Positions 12,541-22,587 of a stretch of 64,000 bases of DNA are shown here, in pieces (the stretch's first letter is position 1; each line of letters opens with the position of its first letter). The translations under genes and the position numbers were made by a program. The stretch comes from Dipteronia dyeriana (lineage: Eukaryota; Streptophyta; Magnoliopsida; Sapindales; Sapindaceae). The DNA lies in contig CM065295.1 in NCBI GenBank assembly GCA_032871835.1, forward strand, positions 44,204,360-44,268,359, written 5' to 3'. Under the pieces are notes generated by a model, which was not told the origin of the DNA, did no database searches, and saw only the letters and a list, made by a program, of their open reading frames with translations.

Positions 12541-12994
12541 AAGAGAGTGGTAGCCGAATGTGGGTTTTTGTTGTAGCTAGTCTTTAGTGCACCGGAAGTC
12601 GACGAGCAACCAAAGACAAGCACCAGAAGATGACTAATCAACGACGGGTGACAGACGAGACACTGAGTGGCAGCGAAAAAGTGTAAGCATGAACAGTGAA
12701 GACCTAGTGGCTGTAGAAGAGTTAGAATTAGGTTTTTTCTTATTAATACCCTGGTTACCGGTTTGGTTTTCCGATTTTGGGTGCCAAAACGAAAATAAAC
12801 TGATGTAGTCTGTTTTTAAGAAAATGGAATCGAGCTGAATCTGCCAGCCAAACAAAACCAGGAAAAAACTGATTGGACCGATTTGGTTGGTCAGTTTTAT
12901 GCCTACCCCTACCTTCTGCTGTGGTGATCGATCAATCTGTTAGGGTTGAGAAGAGCCTTGGTCTTGCTTCTGGTTCTCCAATCGCTCATTAGGA

Positions 12995-14060
12995 ATAGTC
13001 TCGATCGGGTCAAGGGGAAACAACAATGATGAGGTACTGGCTCGGTTTGCTGCTTCTTGCCCAGATGGGGGTTGCAAGCCATAACCTTTTACCCGTCGAC
13101 GCATTTATTACCGGGGAATCTGCTCTCCTTGCTGAGGTATGTTGTTTTACTTAAAGGCTCTTTTTATATATATACCAGGTATCAAGGAGATAACTAATTC
13201 CTGTTCTGTATCTGGTAGGCCTTCAAATTCAACATGGTGCTGAGCCACCGGGTTGTCACTCTTCGAGACAAGGTTGATGCTGTTAAGGTCGAGCTCGGGC
13301 AGACCAATGAGGAGCTGACCAATGTGGTGAGAGGTGTGCTGGTTCTGAATAAATCATTAGAGAAAGCAGAGGCAACCATATCCAAGGCTCAGGTTGTTAG
13401 GAAACGGATCCAGCACGCTTTTGTTATAGAGCGACTCAAGGCCACCCGCAGTGCCTAATAGAGGAGTGATCTGAAAGAGAAAAACAAGCAGTTGAAGAAG
13501 AAGATCTAGGATCTACGTAGCAATATGGCTGTTTTGGAAGCCAAGGTAGATGCTTCCTTCGTGGATGGATACTTCTTCGCTGATTACCTGGCGACATAAG
13601 CTCTTTCTCCCCTCTTTGACCTGAGCATTATTGAATGATGGAAACGGGAGAAGATCACGAAGAAAGCTGTGGAGCTAGCTGGGTTTTCTCCAACTGAAGC
13701 CTGTCCCTTTCAAGCTGTTGGATCCCCAGTTGATGAGGATGACTTGACACCTACCTCCACCTCCATACCAAGCCGTACTAGGGTAGATCCTAGCTTAAAA
13801 AACCCTATTGCTGCAGAGGTTCACTCAAATGAAGAGCTACTTCTCCATTTAAACCTATCAAGGAATGACACCGCCAAGTAAGAGGAGACCTTAACTGGTT
13901 TGGCTAGGGTGGAAGACAGTCAGGATGATCCATCCAAGGTGGAGGTTGATCCTAAGGTGGCAATACAGGTAAGAGGTGTGGCTTCTATTGATCCGGTGGC
14001 TGGAACTATGGAAAAATAAGATTGTCCTACATGGGAGGCTGATCAAAGAGTTGGAGAAAA
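12995..14060 (+). pseudogene. Degenerate coiled-coil ORF, candidate extra ORF of the Tat element
   Basis: Unrecognised protein with heptad-like, Lys/Glu/Leu-rich helices (13219-13560), then an acidic, Pro/Ser/Thr-rich tail (13669-13881). A first exon can be read from ATG at 13026 to 13136, and a clean 82-base GT-AG intron in phase 0 (13137-13218) leads into the coiled coil. Two stops close the frame at 13456-13461, but coding-like sequence continues with further stops to about 14060. It lies next to the Tat 3' region and antisense to that element. Extra ORFs, some antisense, are known in Tat elements, and long C-terminal coiled coils occur in proteins named putative gypsy-type transposon. This link is inference. 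Confidence 0.4.
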
Positions 14061-14087
14061 AGCATAGGGAGTTAGCCATGAAGAGGC

Positions 14088-16687
14088 TGTTATGTTTTAG
14101 TTTGTGTTGGCATTAATTCCATATCAAAATGATGTTTACTTGTAATGATTTAGTTGTTTAGATTCATGATGATTCAAGCGTCAAGGAAGAAGAAACAACA
14201 AGTCAGAGCAAGTTCTAAGTCTTCAAGAGAAAGGATGCAATATGGTTCTACAAAGGTAGACTAAGACCTTATCTTTCTCTTACAAGGCTTAGGCACACAC
14301 ACACACACATATCATACATTTGTATCCCTACATCATTGTGCACCATTATAGGCACACACATACAATTCATTCATATGTGTCCCTACATCATTGTGCACCA
14401 TGTATAACACATTTATACACTTGAAGATGAATGCTCATGCATTGGTTTGGAAATAACATGTTTTGGAATATGCATGATGGGAAACTATCTAAATGTAGTT
14501 TGCATTCTAGTGTGAATTGTGTCTGTGTGTGTATATATTTTTATAACATAGATATTGAACTTGAATTTAGTCTTAAATGATTCTTGATTGAGTTCCGGTC
14601 ATTTTGGTTACTCATACTATTGATTTCAAGTTCTAAGTCAAAAGATACTACACTTTCAACTCATGTTGCATGCATTGTCTTCGTATTCGTATATCGAGTC
14701 GAATTATTATTTTATGGGTTAAGTATCTTATATATCCATGTACGTGTGAGAGTTATGGTTTGTAATCCATAAACGGATTCGAATTCTGAGTTCAGAGGCC
14801 GGAGAACGGTCAAAGAACGCGAAGGGAGCGCGAGAGGAAAAGAAGTGCATCCAAGCACTCTTTCCCTAGATGGCGCTGGCCATCTCGGGACTGAATGCTT
14901 GCTGCCCTGAGATGCCCACGTGCCATCTTGGGCAGTAAGAATGGTTGGGCACTTAAGGGTAGTTTGGTCATTTCATGCTTCATTCTTATTCCTCTCCTTT
15001 ATAATCTCTTTCCCTCTCACATTTCATTCTAAGAAGAAATTTAAAACAAGTGGGCAGAAATATTCTCTCTAAATTTTCTCACCTTCCAAACACCATAACT
15101 TCTTCATTTGAACTCAGATTTGAATGATTCGAAGTTGAGAGTGTTCATCTATTCATCCTACATCTTTTCTTTGAAGGTTTTAGTAAGTTTTGATCCTGTT
15201 TTTGGTGTCTAATCATACAAAAACGGGACTGCACCTAAATCAACTAAGGTATTGTTTTTCTCTCAAAGTTTTCTTTTAAAACTTGGTCAATTGCCTTGGG
15301 TTTTCTTCTTCTACATATATTTGTATATTGTGAGTGTTTTGATTTGAGTTTTGAACTCTTTCAAAGCTAGGTTGAGTTTCAATTGAAATCATTCATGTTG
15401 AGTTAGATTTTGATTTTTGCCTATGTTTCACATGTTTGGGATTGTATTGTGCTAGCTTTGATTCTAGGACTATTTTATGATCTTTGATTGATTGATTTTA
15501 AGAAAAATAGTTCCTCACATGTATTAGGCTCTCTTGGTCGAATTTCTCACATAATACATGTGCTTATGTTCTTTGAGCTATTCATGTGATTTGTTGAATC
15601 TATGATTAGGAATATGCTCTAGACCTTTAGCTTAAATCTAATTGACTTTGTCATATGATTTTAGCATGTTTTAGGTTTGTGTGATTTAAACTTGATCTTG
15701 TTATTTGTTAATCATATCTTGTGATTCAAGTTTAGATATATGCATGTATCTAGATTGTGATTAATGTTGAACGTATCTTATATGATCTAGATTGATTATA
15801 CATGCATGTTTGACTAGACAATATTTGTTTTGTGCATTCATGCTCATGTCTAGTATTTTCCATAGGATGTGTTGATCATAGCATTCTATGTTGCGTGCTT
15901 TTTTTTTTTTTGCATTCATGATCACCTAGATGCCTTGTGAAAAGGAAGTCTTGACAATAGGTGTGAGTCCTATGGTGTTGAGCAAGAAGTCTTGGCAAGA
16001 GGCGTGAGGCCTTGGATTGTTGAGCAAGGAAGTCTTGGCTAGGGTCGTGAGGATTCGGATAGTCGAGCAAGAAGTCTTGCCTAGAGTTGGGAGAACTCGG
16101 ATAGGTGAGCGAGGAAGTCTTGACTAGAGTCGTGAGGACTTAGTTGAGCAAGAAGTCTTGCCTTGGGTCTTGAGGATCCGGATAAGGTGAGCGAGGAAGT
16201 CTTGACAAGAGGTGTGAGGCCTCAGATTGTTGAGCATAGGGCGACAACTTCTAGAGTAGGATAAGAGGGTAGTTTCTAGGTGAAGAGGTCACTTGAGAGA
16301 TTGTACTTGTCTTATCTACTAGTGGATTTTTTTTGCCGATGGCTGCTTGCCCGTGGATGTTTCCTCTTCAGAGGTTTACCACGTTATATCTTGTGTCAAC
16401 TTTTCTCTATCCCTATCTCTTTTGTATTTGTGTTGTGGATAGAACTCTTTATGTACGTTGACTTCCTTTCTATAATATTGATTGTGTATGTGTTACAATT
16501 ACTTGTTTGTATCACACTTTACTTGTGTTTATATATTGATTAATTGTCTTTAATTAATATATATATTGTGATACAAGCAATCTAGAGGGATAAACTTTTG
16601 TTTGTTTCTAAGGGAGTCGAAAAAGATATCTGACCTATTCACCTCCCCTAGGTTAGCCTTGAGCTTTTAACCGTGTTTGTATTTTCA
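14088..16687 (+). repeat. Solo LTR, Sirevirus-like family D (2600 bp)
   Basis: Begins TGTTATGTTTTAGTTTGTG and ends ACCGTGTTTGTATTTTCA, matching the LTRs at 34320-36807 and 42084-43980 in the opposite orientation. No gag, pol or primer-binding site follows its end, so it is a solo LTR left by recombination between two LTRs. The flanks are GAGGC and GAGAT: three of five bases match, and both differences are C:G to T:A transitions, consistent with an aged target duplication. A TATA-like TTTATAAT lies near 15000. It interrupts the coiled-coil ORF region. Confidence 0.85.
15940..16240 (+). repeat. Minisatellite in the family D LTR (7 units)
   Basis: Seven units of about 36-48 bp, each with GAAGTCTTG followed by a GTGAG and ending GAGC(A/G)AG. 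The homologous stretch has about seven units in the LTR at 42084-43980, five at 34320-36807 and four at 22588-24850. Confidence 0.8.
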
Positions 16688-17334
16688 GAGATGACTCCGT
16701 GTTTTCATCTTTGTAGATTTTTTTTTTGGTTTTCTTTTACATGTATGTAGCCCAGAACTTAGGGATGGGCTCTCTGATTTAAGTAATGATTTTTTTTATG
16801 CGTACCTGGTTAACTTCCACCCTGACACTCTGGTTGAATTTCTATTCCTCTAACTCTGATATAGTTCTGATATAAGAGGTATTCCTCTACATATACCTGT
16901 TTTAATAATTACCTGGTAACAAAAAAACCCTTAAAATTTGACAAGGATAAATATAAGGTGCAACCGATAGCTAGTACCAGGATCTTCTGATACTTAGGTC
17001 CTGAATCTCAAATTTTTTCCTATGATACATCCTTAACAACTGATTGTCCCATTTGGAAGAATCAAGGTACTGGTATTCCTACCATAGGAATCCTGGTACA
17101 TGGGTGAAAACACATCCAAAGGAGTCTAGGTACTAGGTATTCTCATTTTTTAGAATCCCGGTACTTAGTTGAGAAAACACATTTACATATATGTATATAT
17201 AAGTGAGTCTAGGTACCGAGCATTCCTATACAGGTGGAATCCTGGTACATAGTCAATAATAAATAGGCGTATCATGGTACCTACCACTCTTGCTCTAGGA
17301 GCCATGGTACTTATGAGAAACTGATCCTGGTAGC
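16688..17334. other. Non-coding, rich in GGTACC/GATACC words; possible Tat 3' LTR or UTR
   Basis: No ORF. Many short GGTAC, ATCCTGGTAC and GATAC words resemble the U3 part of the Tat LTR at 47780-48131, but no continuous alignment could be made by eye. It may be a diverged remnant of the Tat 3' LTR or 3' UTR. Confidence 0.35.
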
Positions 17335-17640
17335 GAGATTGGGTTTTGACCAATGCATCAGGAGTGCCATTTGGCTGTCATGGTCTTGAGAAAGCGACGG
17401 GAAACTAGAGCCATAACTTCGTAACCTTGGTATGGCAGACAATTATGCCTTTTATGAACCAGACCCTTCTTCGTGAGATTGGGTTTCGACTAAAGCAGTA
17501 GAAGGGCCATTTGGTTGTCCTGGTCTTGACGAAGCGTTGGATAACTAGGGCCACAATTTCGTAACCTCGGCCTAGGAGGCAACTATGCCTTTTATGAACC
17601 ATATCATTCTTAGAGAGAGGTGGTTCCTATCCAAGGCATC
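17335..17640. repeat. 140-bp tandem repeat in the Tat 3' UTR
   Basis: Two units start with GAGATTGGGTTT at 17335 and 17475, exactly 140 bp apart, and share GCCATTTGG, GTCTTGA, TTCGTAACCT and ATGCCTTTTATGAACCA. A third, degenerate partial unit starts near 17614. It lies just beyond the end of pol. Tat and Ogre elements are known for tandem repeats in this position. Confidence 0.8.
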
Positions 17641-17858
17641 CGGATTGCCATATGGCTTTCGCATTTCAAGGCGATCGTGGTGAATTACATTGGCGATTAA
17701 TGGCTATAAAAAGTAGTCAAGTTGGACAGTGTAGAAGGTGAAAGAGATGCTTCTTTATTGATTATTCGACTGACGATTCAAATTTTGAGTAATACAAATA
17801 CCAGGTTGTACCAGCCTAGGGTTGTACTGGTCGGTGACCACTTGAGTTTCTGGTTCTT

Positions 17859-18754
17859 CTACCGGTAGAATCTCTTAAGGTGATCAATGTTCCAGGTATG
17901 GTCGATGAGACGTCCTTCCATATCTTCCAGCTTGTAGGCCCTGCTACGGACTACCATCTTAACTAGGTAAAGGCCTTCCCAGTTCGGTGCTAGTGCCCCG
18001 TCAGATCTCTTCCAGGTGTCATGGGTTACTTTTTTGGGGACTAATACCTTCCTTGAAGTTATGACTCCTAACCTTCTTGTTGAAGTGTCATGCGATCTGA
18101 ATTTCGTAGACTTCTACTATTCCTGCCACTTTGTCCTGCTTCTCTTCCATGAGGTCCAAGTTAGCGCTTAACTTGACTTCATTGCCTTATGGTTTAAAAT
18201 GTTGAACCCTGAAGAAAGTCAGTTTATTTTCGATTGGCAGGACTCTTTCTACCCCGAAAGTCAGTGAGTAGGGAGCCTCTCTAATAACGGTCCTTTTAGT
18301 AGCCATATCACATCAAAGAGCTCATATGCCTACATCCTCTTCTTCTACTGAAGTTTTTTTTTTTTTTCAGAAGCTTCTTGATTGTCTTATTCATGGGCTC
18401 GACCAGTCCATTGGTCTAGGGGTGGGCAACTAATGGAAAATGGAGGTCGATCCCAGATCTTCACAGAAATCCTAGAATCGTAAGTTGTCAAATTTCTTAC
18501 CTAGATCAGTGATTATGGTCATCGAGGTACCGAACCTGCAGACCACATTCTTTTTGTTAAATTTGGTCGTTTTCTCCTCCGTTATCTTGGAGTGGAATTT
18601 TTTTTCCACCCACATGGTAAAGTAGTTGATGGTTAATATTGCGTATTTCGCTTGACCAGGTGCAGTTGGGAGCGGGAAGAAGTCCGATAAGATCTACCCC
18701 CCAGATGGCGAACGGATAAGGTGAGCTGATAGATAAGAGTTGTTCTGGTGGAAC
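17859..18754 (-). pseudogene. Tat integrase core and C-terminus, broken
   Basis: Integrase inserts the cDNA copy into the host chromosome. Read leftwards from the Athila junction: HVPPEQL, SPYPFAIWGVDLIG (first catalytic Asp), KYAILTINYFTMWVE, FGTSMTIITDLG (second Asp region), and at the end APNWEGLY, LEDMEG, then HTWNIDHLKRFYR and a stop (TAG, 17861-17859). Frameshifts and stops occur throughout. The zinc-finger half lies at 32335-32450, beyond the Athila insertion. The motif set is typical of the Tat clade. Confidence 0.8.
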
Positions 18755-18955
18755 ATGATTGATATGTATTTTTTATGCTTTGCTTCCCCCATCATTTATC
18801 TTATTTTTACGCTCTGTTTCTATGCATGTGCCATCATTTATTGTTCAAAACAGCTTGTGCATGCCTTTTCCATTCTAAAGACGTCCTTGTACGAATTCGG
18901 GAGATTTTCGGGGCAAAAACGAAGCTATGAGCTAGTGGAGGAACATTCATGCAGT

Positions 18956-20986
18956 TAGGGGTGGGCACGGCTCGGTTTAGATCAGCTTTGGGCAAAACCG
19001 AATTGAACCGAAAATATTTCGGTTCATCCAAATTTGAACCGGTTTAAACCGAATAAGAAATGGGAACCAAACTGAACTGATTTTAATCGGTTCGGTTCAA
19101 TTTGGTTTTGGGCCTAATGGACCGTATAGCTTCTGTTTTTAAAATTAATGGTTGTTGGATACTAATTTTGACAAGCCCAAAGCCATAAAACTCAAATCAA
19201 ACCTAACTTAAAAGTATATTAAAAAAATTAAATCATTTAAAAACATATTACATAGTAATTAGTTAATAACAAATCCATTCCAAAATTTAAAAAAACATAT
19301 TAATACATTCTAAACTCCAAAATAAAAGTTTAAAAATCAGTTAATAATAGTACATTACATAACAATACCTCCCAAAGATAAATAATCCTACTCCAAATCA
19401 AAATAACAACTAAAATAAATCCAAATCAAAATTACAACCAGTCAAGTAGTCAACTAAAATAACATTTGAATTATAGTTTCCACATTACATTCCACAATCC
19501 ACATACATAAAAAAATACATTTCATTTTGTCACTCCTCCAGCTGCCTACAGATACAAAAAAAACATGAAAAAATATATATGCATTTGTCACTCAATCTTT
19601 GTGCAATTATGCTCCATAGAAACAAAAAAATTATAGTGAACAATTATGCATATACCAACAATTAAAGGCTTACCTTCATGGCTTCATCAATCAATCTACA
19701 ATAGACAAATAGGTTATAGCAAGTCATAGAATGGATTAAAGGCTTTGAAATGGATTTTCCTTAATCTCTAAAAATTCAAAAATGAAAGTTGTTTCTGTTA
19801 TCGTAAAAGAGGTAACAGTAGTACAATATACAATAGACAAACAATTTCACAAATTGAGAGTCTCTGCAAGTCATAGAGCATCTTTAAAATAAAGAGACTC
19901 TCATTCTCTAAAAAACTAAACTTTATCCAACCCCACCATATATATGTCACGAAAAAACAACAACAAATCCACTCACTCAATGAAACATGAAAAACATAAG
20001 CCAAAAACCTCCCAAATTATAATTTAAAAAAGAAAAAGAAAAACACAGAAGAACATTTACCTGCCGAGAAATAAGAGTAGTAATTGAAATGGGCAGTTTC
20101 AGGGATTTGTGCCTGTGTGATTTGTGTTTTTTGATAACTTGTTCAAAAATCATAATCACTTTCATAATTTATATGCACTTTGTACATTATTTTGGTTAGA
20201 GAGCAAGCATTATTCTGGTACAAGTCCAGAGCCTCCAATATTTTTATTTTGAAAATTAAAAATCTACAGCCTTGAAGGCTTGAACAACAAAGAAATAAAG
20301 AAAGCTAAATCAAAGATTTACCATGCTCTCGTTCAAGTAGATCGAATGAAGTGAAGAAGAGCAAATCGGACGTTGAGGAAGTGAGGCTTTGGCTTTGGCT
20401 GAGCAAATCGGACAAACAGATCGGACGTTGAGCAAATCAAAACACTCGAACAGAGTTGAGGCTTTGGCTGGCTTCTGGCAATGGAGACGAACAAACTAGA
20501 AGTGAAACAAAAAAAGAAGACAAGAATAAAATTAAAAGAGGAAGATGAAAAAAATTAGGAAAAGAAAAAGCATATCGGTTGCTGTAGTTGTAGGAGAAGA
20601 AAATTAGGAAAAAAAGAAAATAGAGAAAGTGACAAACCTTGTAGTTGTAGGAGCAGATCAGAGGTTGATGAGCAAATGAAACACTGGAAGTCTGAAATGG
20701 AGTTGATGAACGTTGATGAGAAGAGTAAGAGAGGCTGCATGTGAGTATGGCGAAGAAGTCTGGAATGAAAGAGCATTAGAAAATTTTAGGGTTTTTTTGT
20801 TTGTTTTATAGTCGGTTTATTCGGTTCAATCTGGTTTTTAGAAAATTAAACCGGTTTGAACAGAAAAAAATTTGGTTTTCAATTTTTAAATCGTTTTAAA
20901 CTGAATGAATTCTACGAACCGAACCGAACACCCTTTTTTTGGTTCGGTTTGATTCAGTTCAGTTTGCAACTTAGTGCCCACCCCTA
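18956..20986. mobile_element. Non-autonomous hAT element (2031 bp)
   Basis: Terminal inverted repeat TAGGGGTGGGCAC at both ends, with sub-terminal sequence rich in GGTTCGGTT and AACCGAACC. The 8-bp target duplication is CATGCAGT (18948-18955) and CATACAGT (20987-20994), seven of eight matching, which is the hAT signature. No transposase is encoded; the interior is AT-rich. It sits about 190 bases into the Athila 5' LTR. Confidence 0.9.
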
Positions 20987-21239
20987 CATACAGTTAACGT
21001 ATAATAACAAAAGGAAATACATAGCGTATGTGTACCACAGAAGATATCCGAAGATGCACAAAACTCTTCACACGGTGCGAGTATAGCATCAGAAGAAATC
21101 TCGTACCGTATGAGCGTGCCGTATAACATCACAGTAGGTCTAAGAAAGAAGTTACACGGTATGCTACGTCAAGACGTATCGCATAACGCACCGTATGAAT
21201 CTACAGATCGACTATCTCTCCTTTTTTGAACCAATGATT

Positions 21240-21600
21240 TGAAAGCTCATGGGCACTACTCTCCTATCCCTGATTGGGTATGGTGAGAGGACACCTATAA
21301 GAACCAATGGAGTGCCTTTAGGGCCCTCTTCTACAAGTGGGTGGATGAGTTGGAGTGTGGATTTTAGCAAGCTCGAGGTGAGAGAAAGAAGATATGAAAA
21401 TCAATCTCACTAGACATCTTCTTATTCTCCAACGATTTTGAAGCTCCCTTTGTGCATTTGGACCAAGTTTACGAAGGATTGGAGCAGCTAGGAAGTGGTT
21501 TGGTAACACTAAGGAAGCCGTTGAAGCCCAAGCTTCAGAAGAAGGAGTTCTTCAAATTAGTTTATCTCTTTATTTCCTTGTGTTTTCATGGCATTTAGTT
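21240..21600 (+). other. Coding-like remnant inside the Athila 5' LTR
   Basis: One frame reads about 110 codons with only two stops, including NQWSAFRALFYKWVDELE and FEAPFVHLDQVYEGLEQL. The product is not recognised. The 3' LTR copy lacks this stretch. It may be the tail of an ORF once carried by the LTR or by the env position, or chance. Confidence 0.3.
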
Positions 21601-22339
21601 GTTTCATATCATGTATGGCTTATTTGTGTAATATGAGCTAAACATAGTTGTGCTAGAACAATATAAAACTGAGCCCTTGATGTATTTGTTAATGACTCTT
21701 CGAGTTCTCTACATGTAATTGTGTGGTTATATGGATGTTTTGAGTGCTTAAAGCCTTTACTTGCTTGATCACTTTTTAATTGATCTATGGTTGAATGCTA
21801 TGAACCAAGAGGAGATGTATTTGACAATGCTTAGATAAACATTCATTATACATGAATAGAAAGTGCGAGAACCACTAGGCTAGTGTATAGGGTTTGTGTG
21901 TGTATCCTCAAATTCTTAATAGATTCATATATAGTGCCTGGAGTGCTTGAGAGAGACTTGTGCTATATAAGGATGCAACCTTTAGAACATCAAGAAATTA
22001 GAGATTAGTTTAGGGGATACGAACCTATAACATATGCATGAACAATTGTGAGGTCAAGTGAGACAAGTGTATAATTAGAAGGGTGAGGTGGATTCGAGTT
22101 CTAACACGTTTTTCTCACATTCATTCCGTGTTGTGATTGGTATTCTATTTTTCTTTATATTAATTGCCTTAGTATAAAATCTTGAAAACTCTTAATTTCG
22201 ATTATTCAAATATTATACAAACCGTTAAAATCCAGTAATCAAAACCTTCATCCCTGTGGGAACGATCCATCATTGTACTACTGCTCTAACCTTGTACTAT
22301 TACGAGAGTCAACATGATTAGTTTGATGCGATCAATTTT

Positions 22340-22357
22340 TAGCACCTCTGCCGGAGA
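22340..22357 (+). other. Athila primer-binding site, degenerate
   Basis: TAGCACCTCTGCCGGAGA directly after the LTR end resembles the Athila consensus TGGCGCCGTTGCCGGGGA, with changes mostly at CpG/GC positions. Confidence 0.75.
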
Positions 22358-22587
22358 CTAAGCAAAAATCGATTTTGGAAATATTTGGTTTTTACTAGTT
22401 TGAATGTGTTACTTTTATTTTATTTTCTGTTTCTTTTTAGGCAAGTTGCTCTTGTTTGCACCAGCATAAAAGTAGTAACAGTCCACAAGACTTGCAATTC
22501 AATCCAGATATTGAAGGAATCACAAGGAGAAATCACCAGAATAGAAGAAGAGCTAGAGTCATGGCGAATCAAAATGCACCTCCTAAT

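Larger units (their letters stand above)
3116..12911. mobile_element. Candidate hAT-like element enclosing the MULE
   Basis: The left end reads TAGGGGTGGACG and the right end, inverted, TAGGGGTAGGCA. Both lead into sequence rich in CGGTT/AACCG words (3116-3290 and 12740-12911), as in plant hAT elements and as in the well-supported hAT copy at 18956-20986. The flanking 8-mers (GTTTCTTT and CCTTCTGC) agree at only four central bases, so no clear target duplication is seen. The two ends may belong to one element split by the MULE, or to two different copies. No hAT transposase was seen. Confidence 0.35.
18760..22334 (+). repeat. Athila 5' LTR, split by a hAT element
   Basis: About 1.54 kb without the hAT insertion. 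Starts TGATATGTATTTT and ends GATGCGATCA immediately before the primer-binding site. The last ~320 bases (22012-22334) align with 32001-32329 at roughly 85 per cent by eye. It includes GTAC/CGGTATGC-rich motifs (21000-21220) and a coding-like stretch (about 21240-21600). Confidence 0.8.

Noticed and set aside
3108..12919. 8-bp target duplication for the outer hAT-like element
   Set aside because: GTTTCTTT and CCTTCTGC match at only four of eight positions, about what chance and AT-richness allow.
13026..13082. Signal peptide at the start of the coiled-coil ORF
   Set aside because: A hydrophobic run follows the ATG, but the region is degenerate, the start is unproven and a transposon-type coiled-coil protein is not expected to be secreted.
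16930..17330. 3' LTR of the split Tat element
   Set aside because: It shares only short GGTAC/GATAC words with the 5' LTR; no continuous alignment, TG...CA ends or polypurine tract could be shown.
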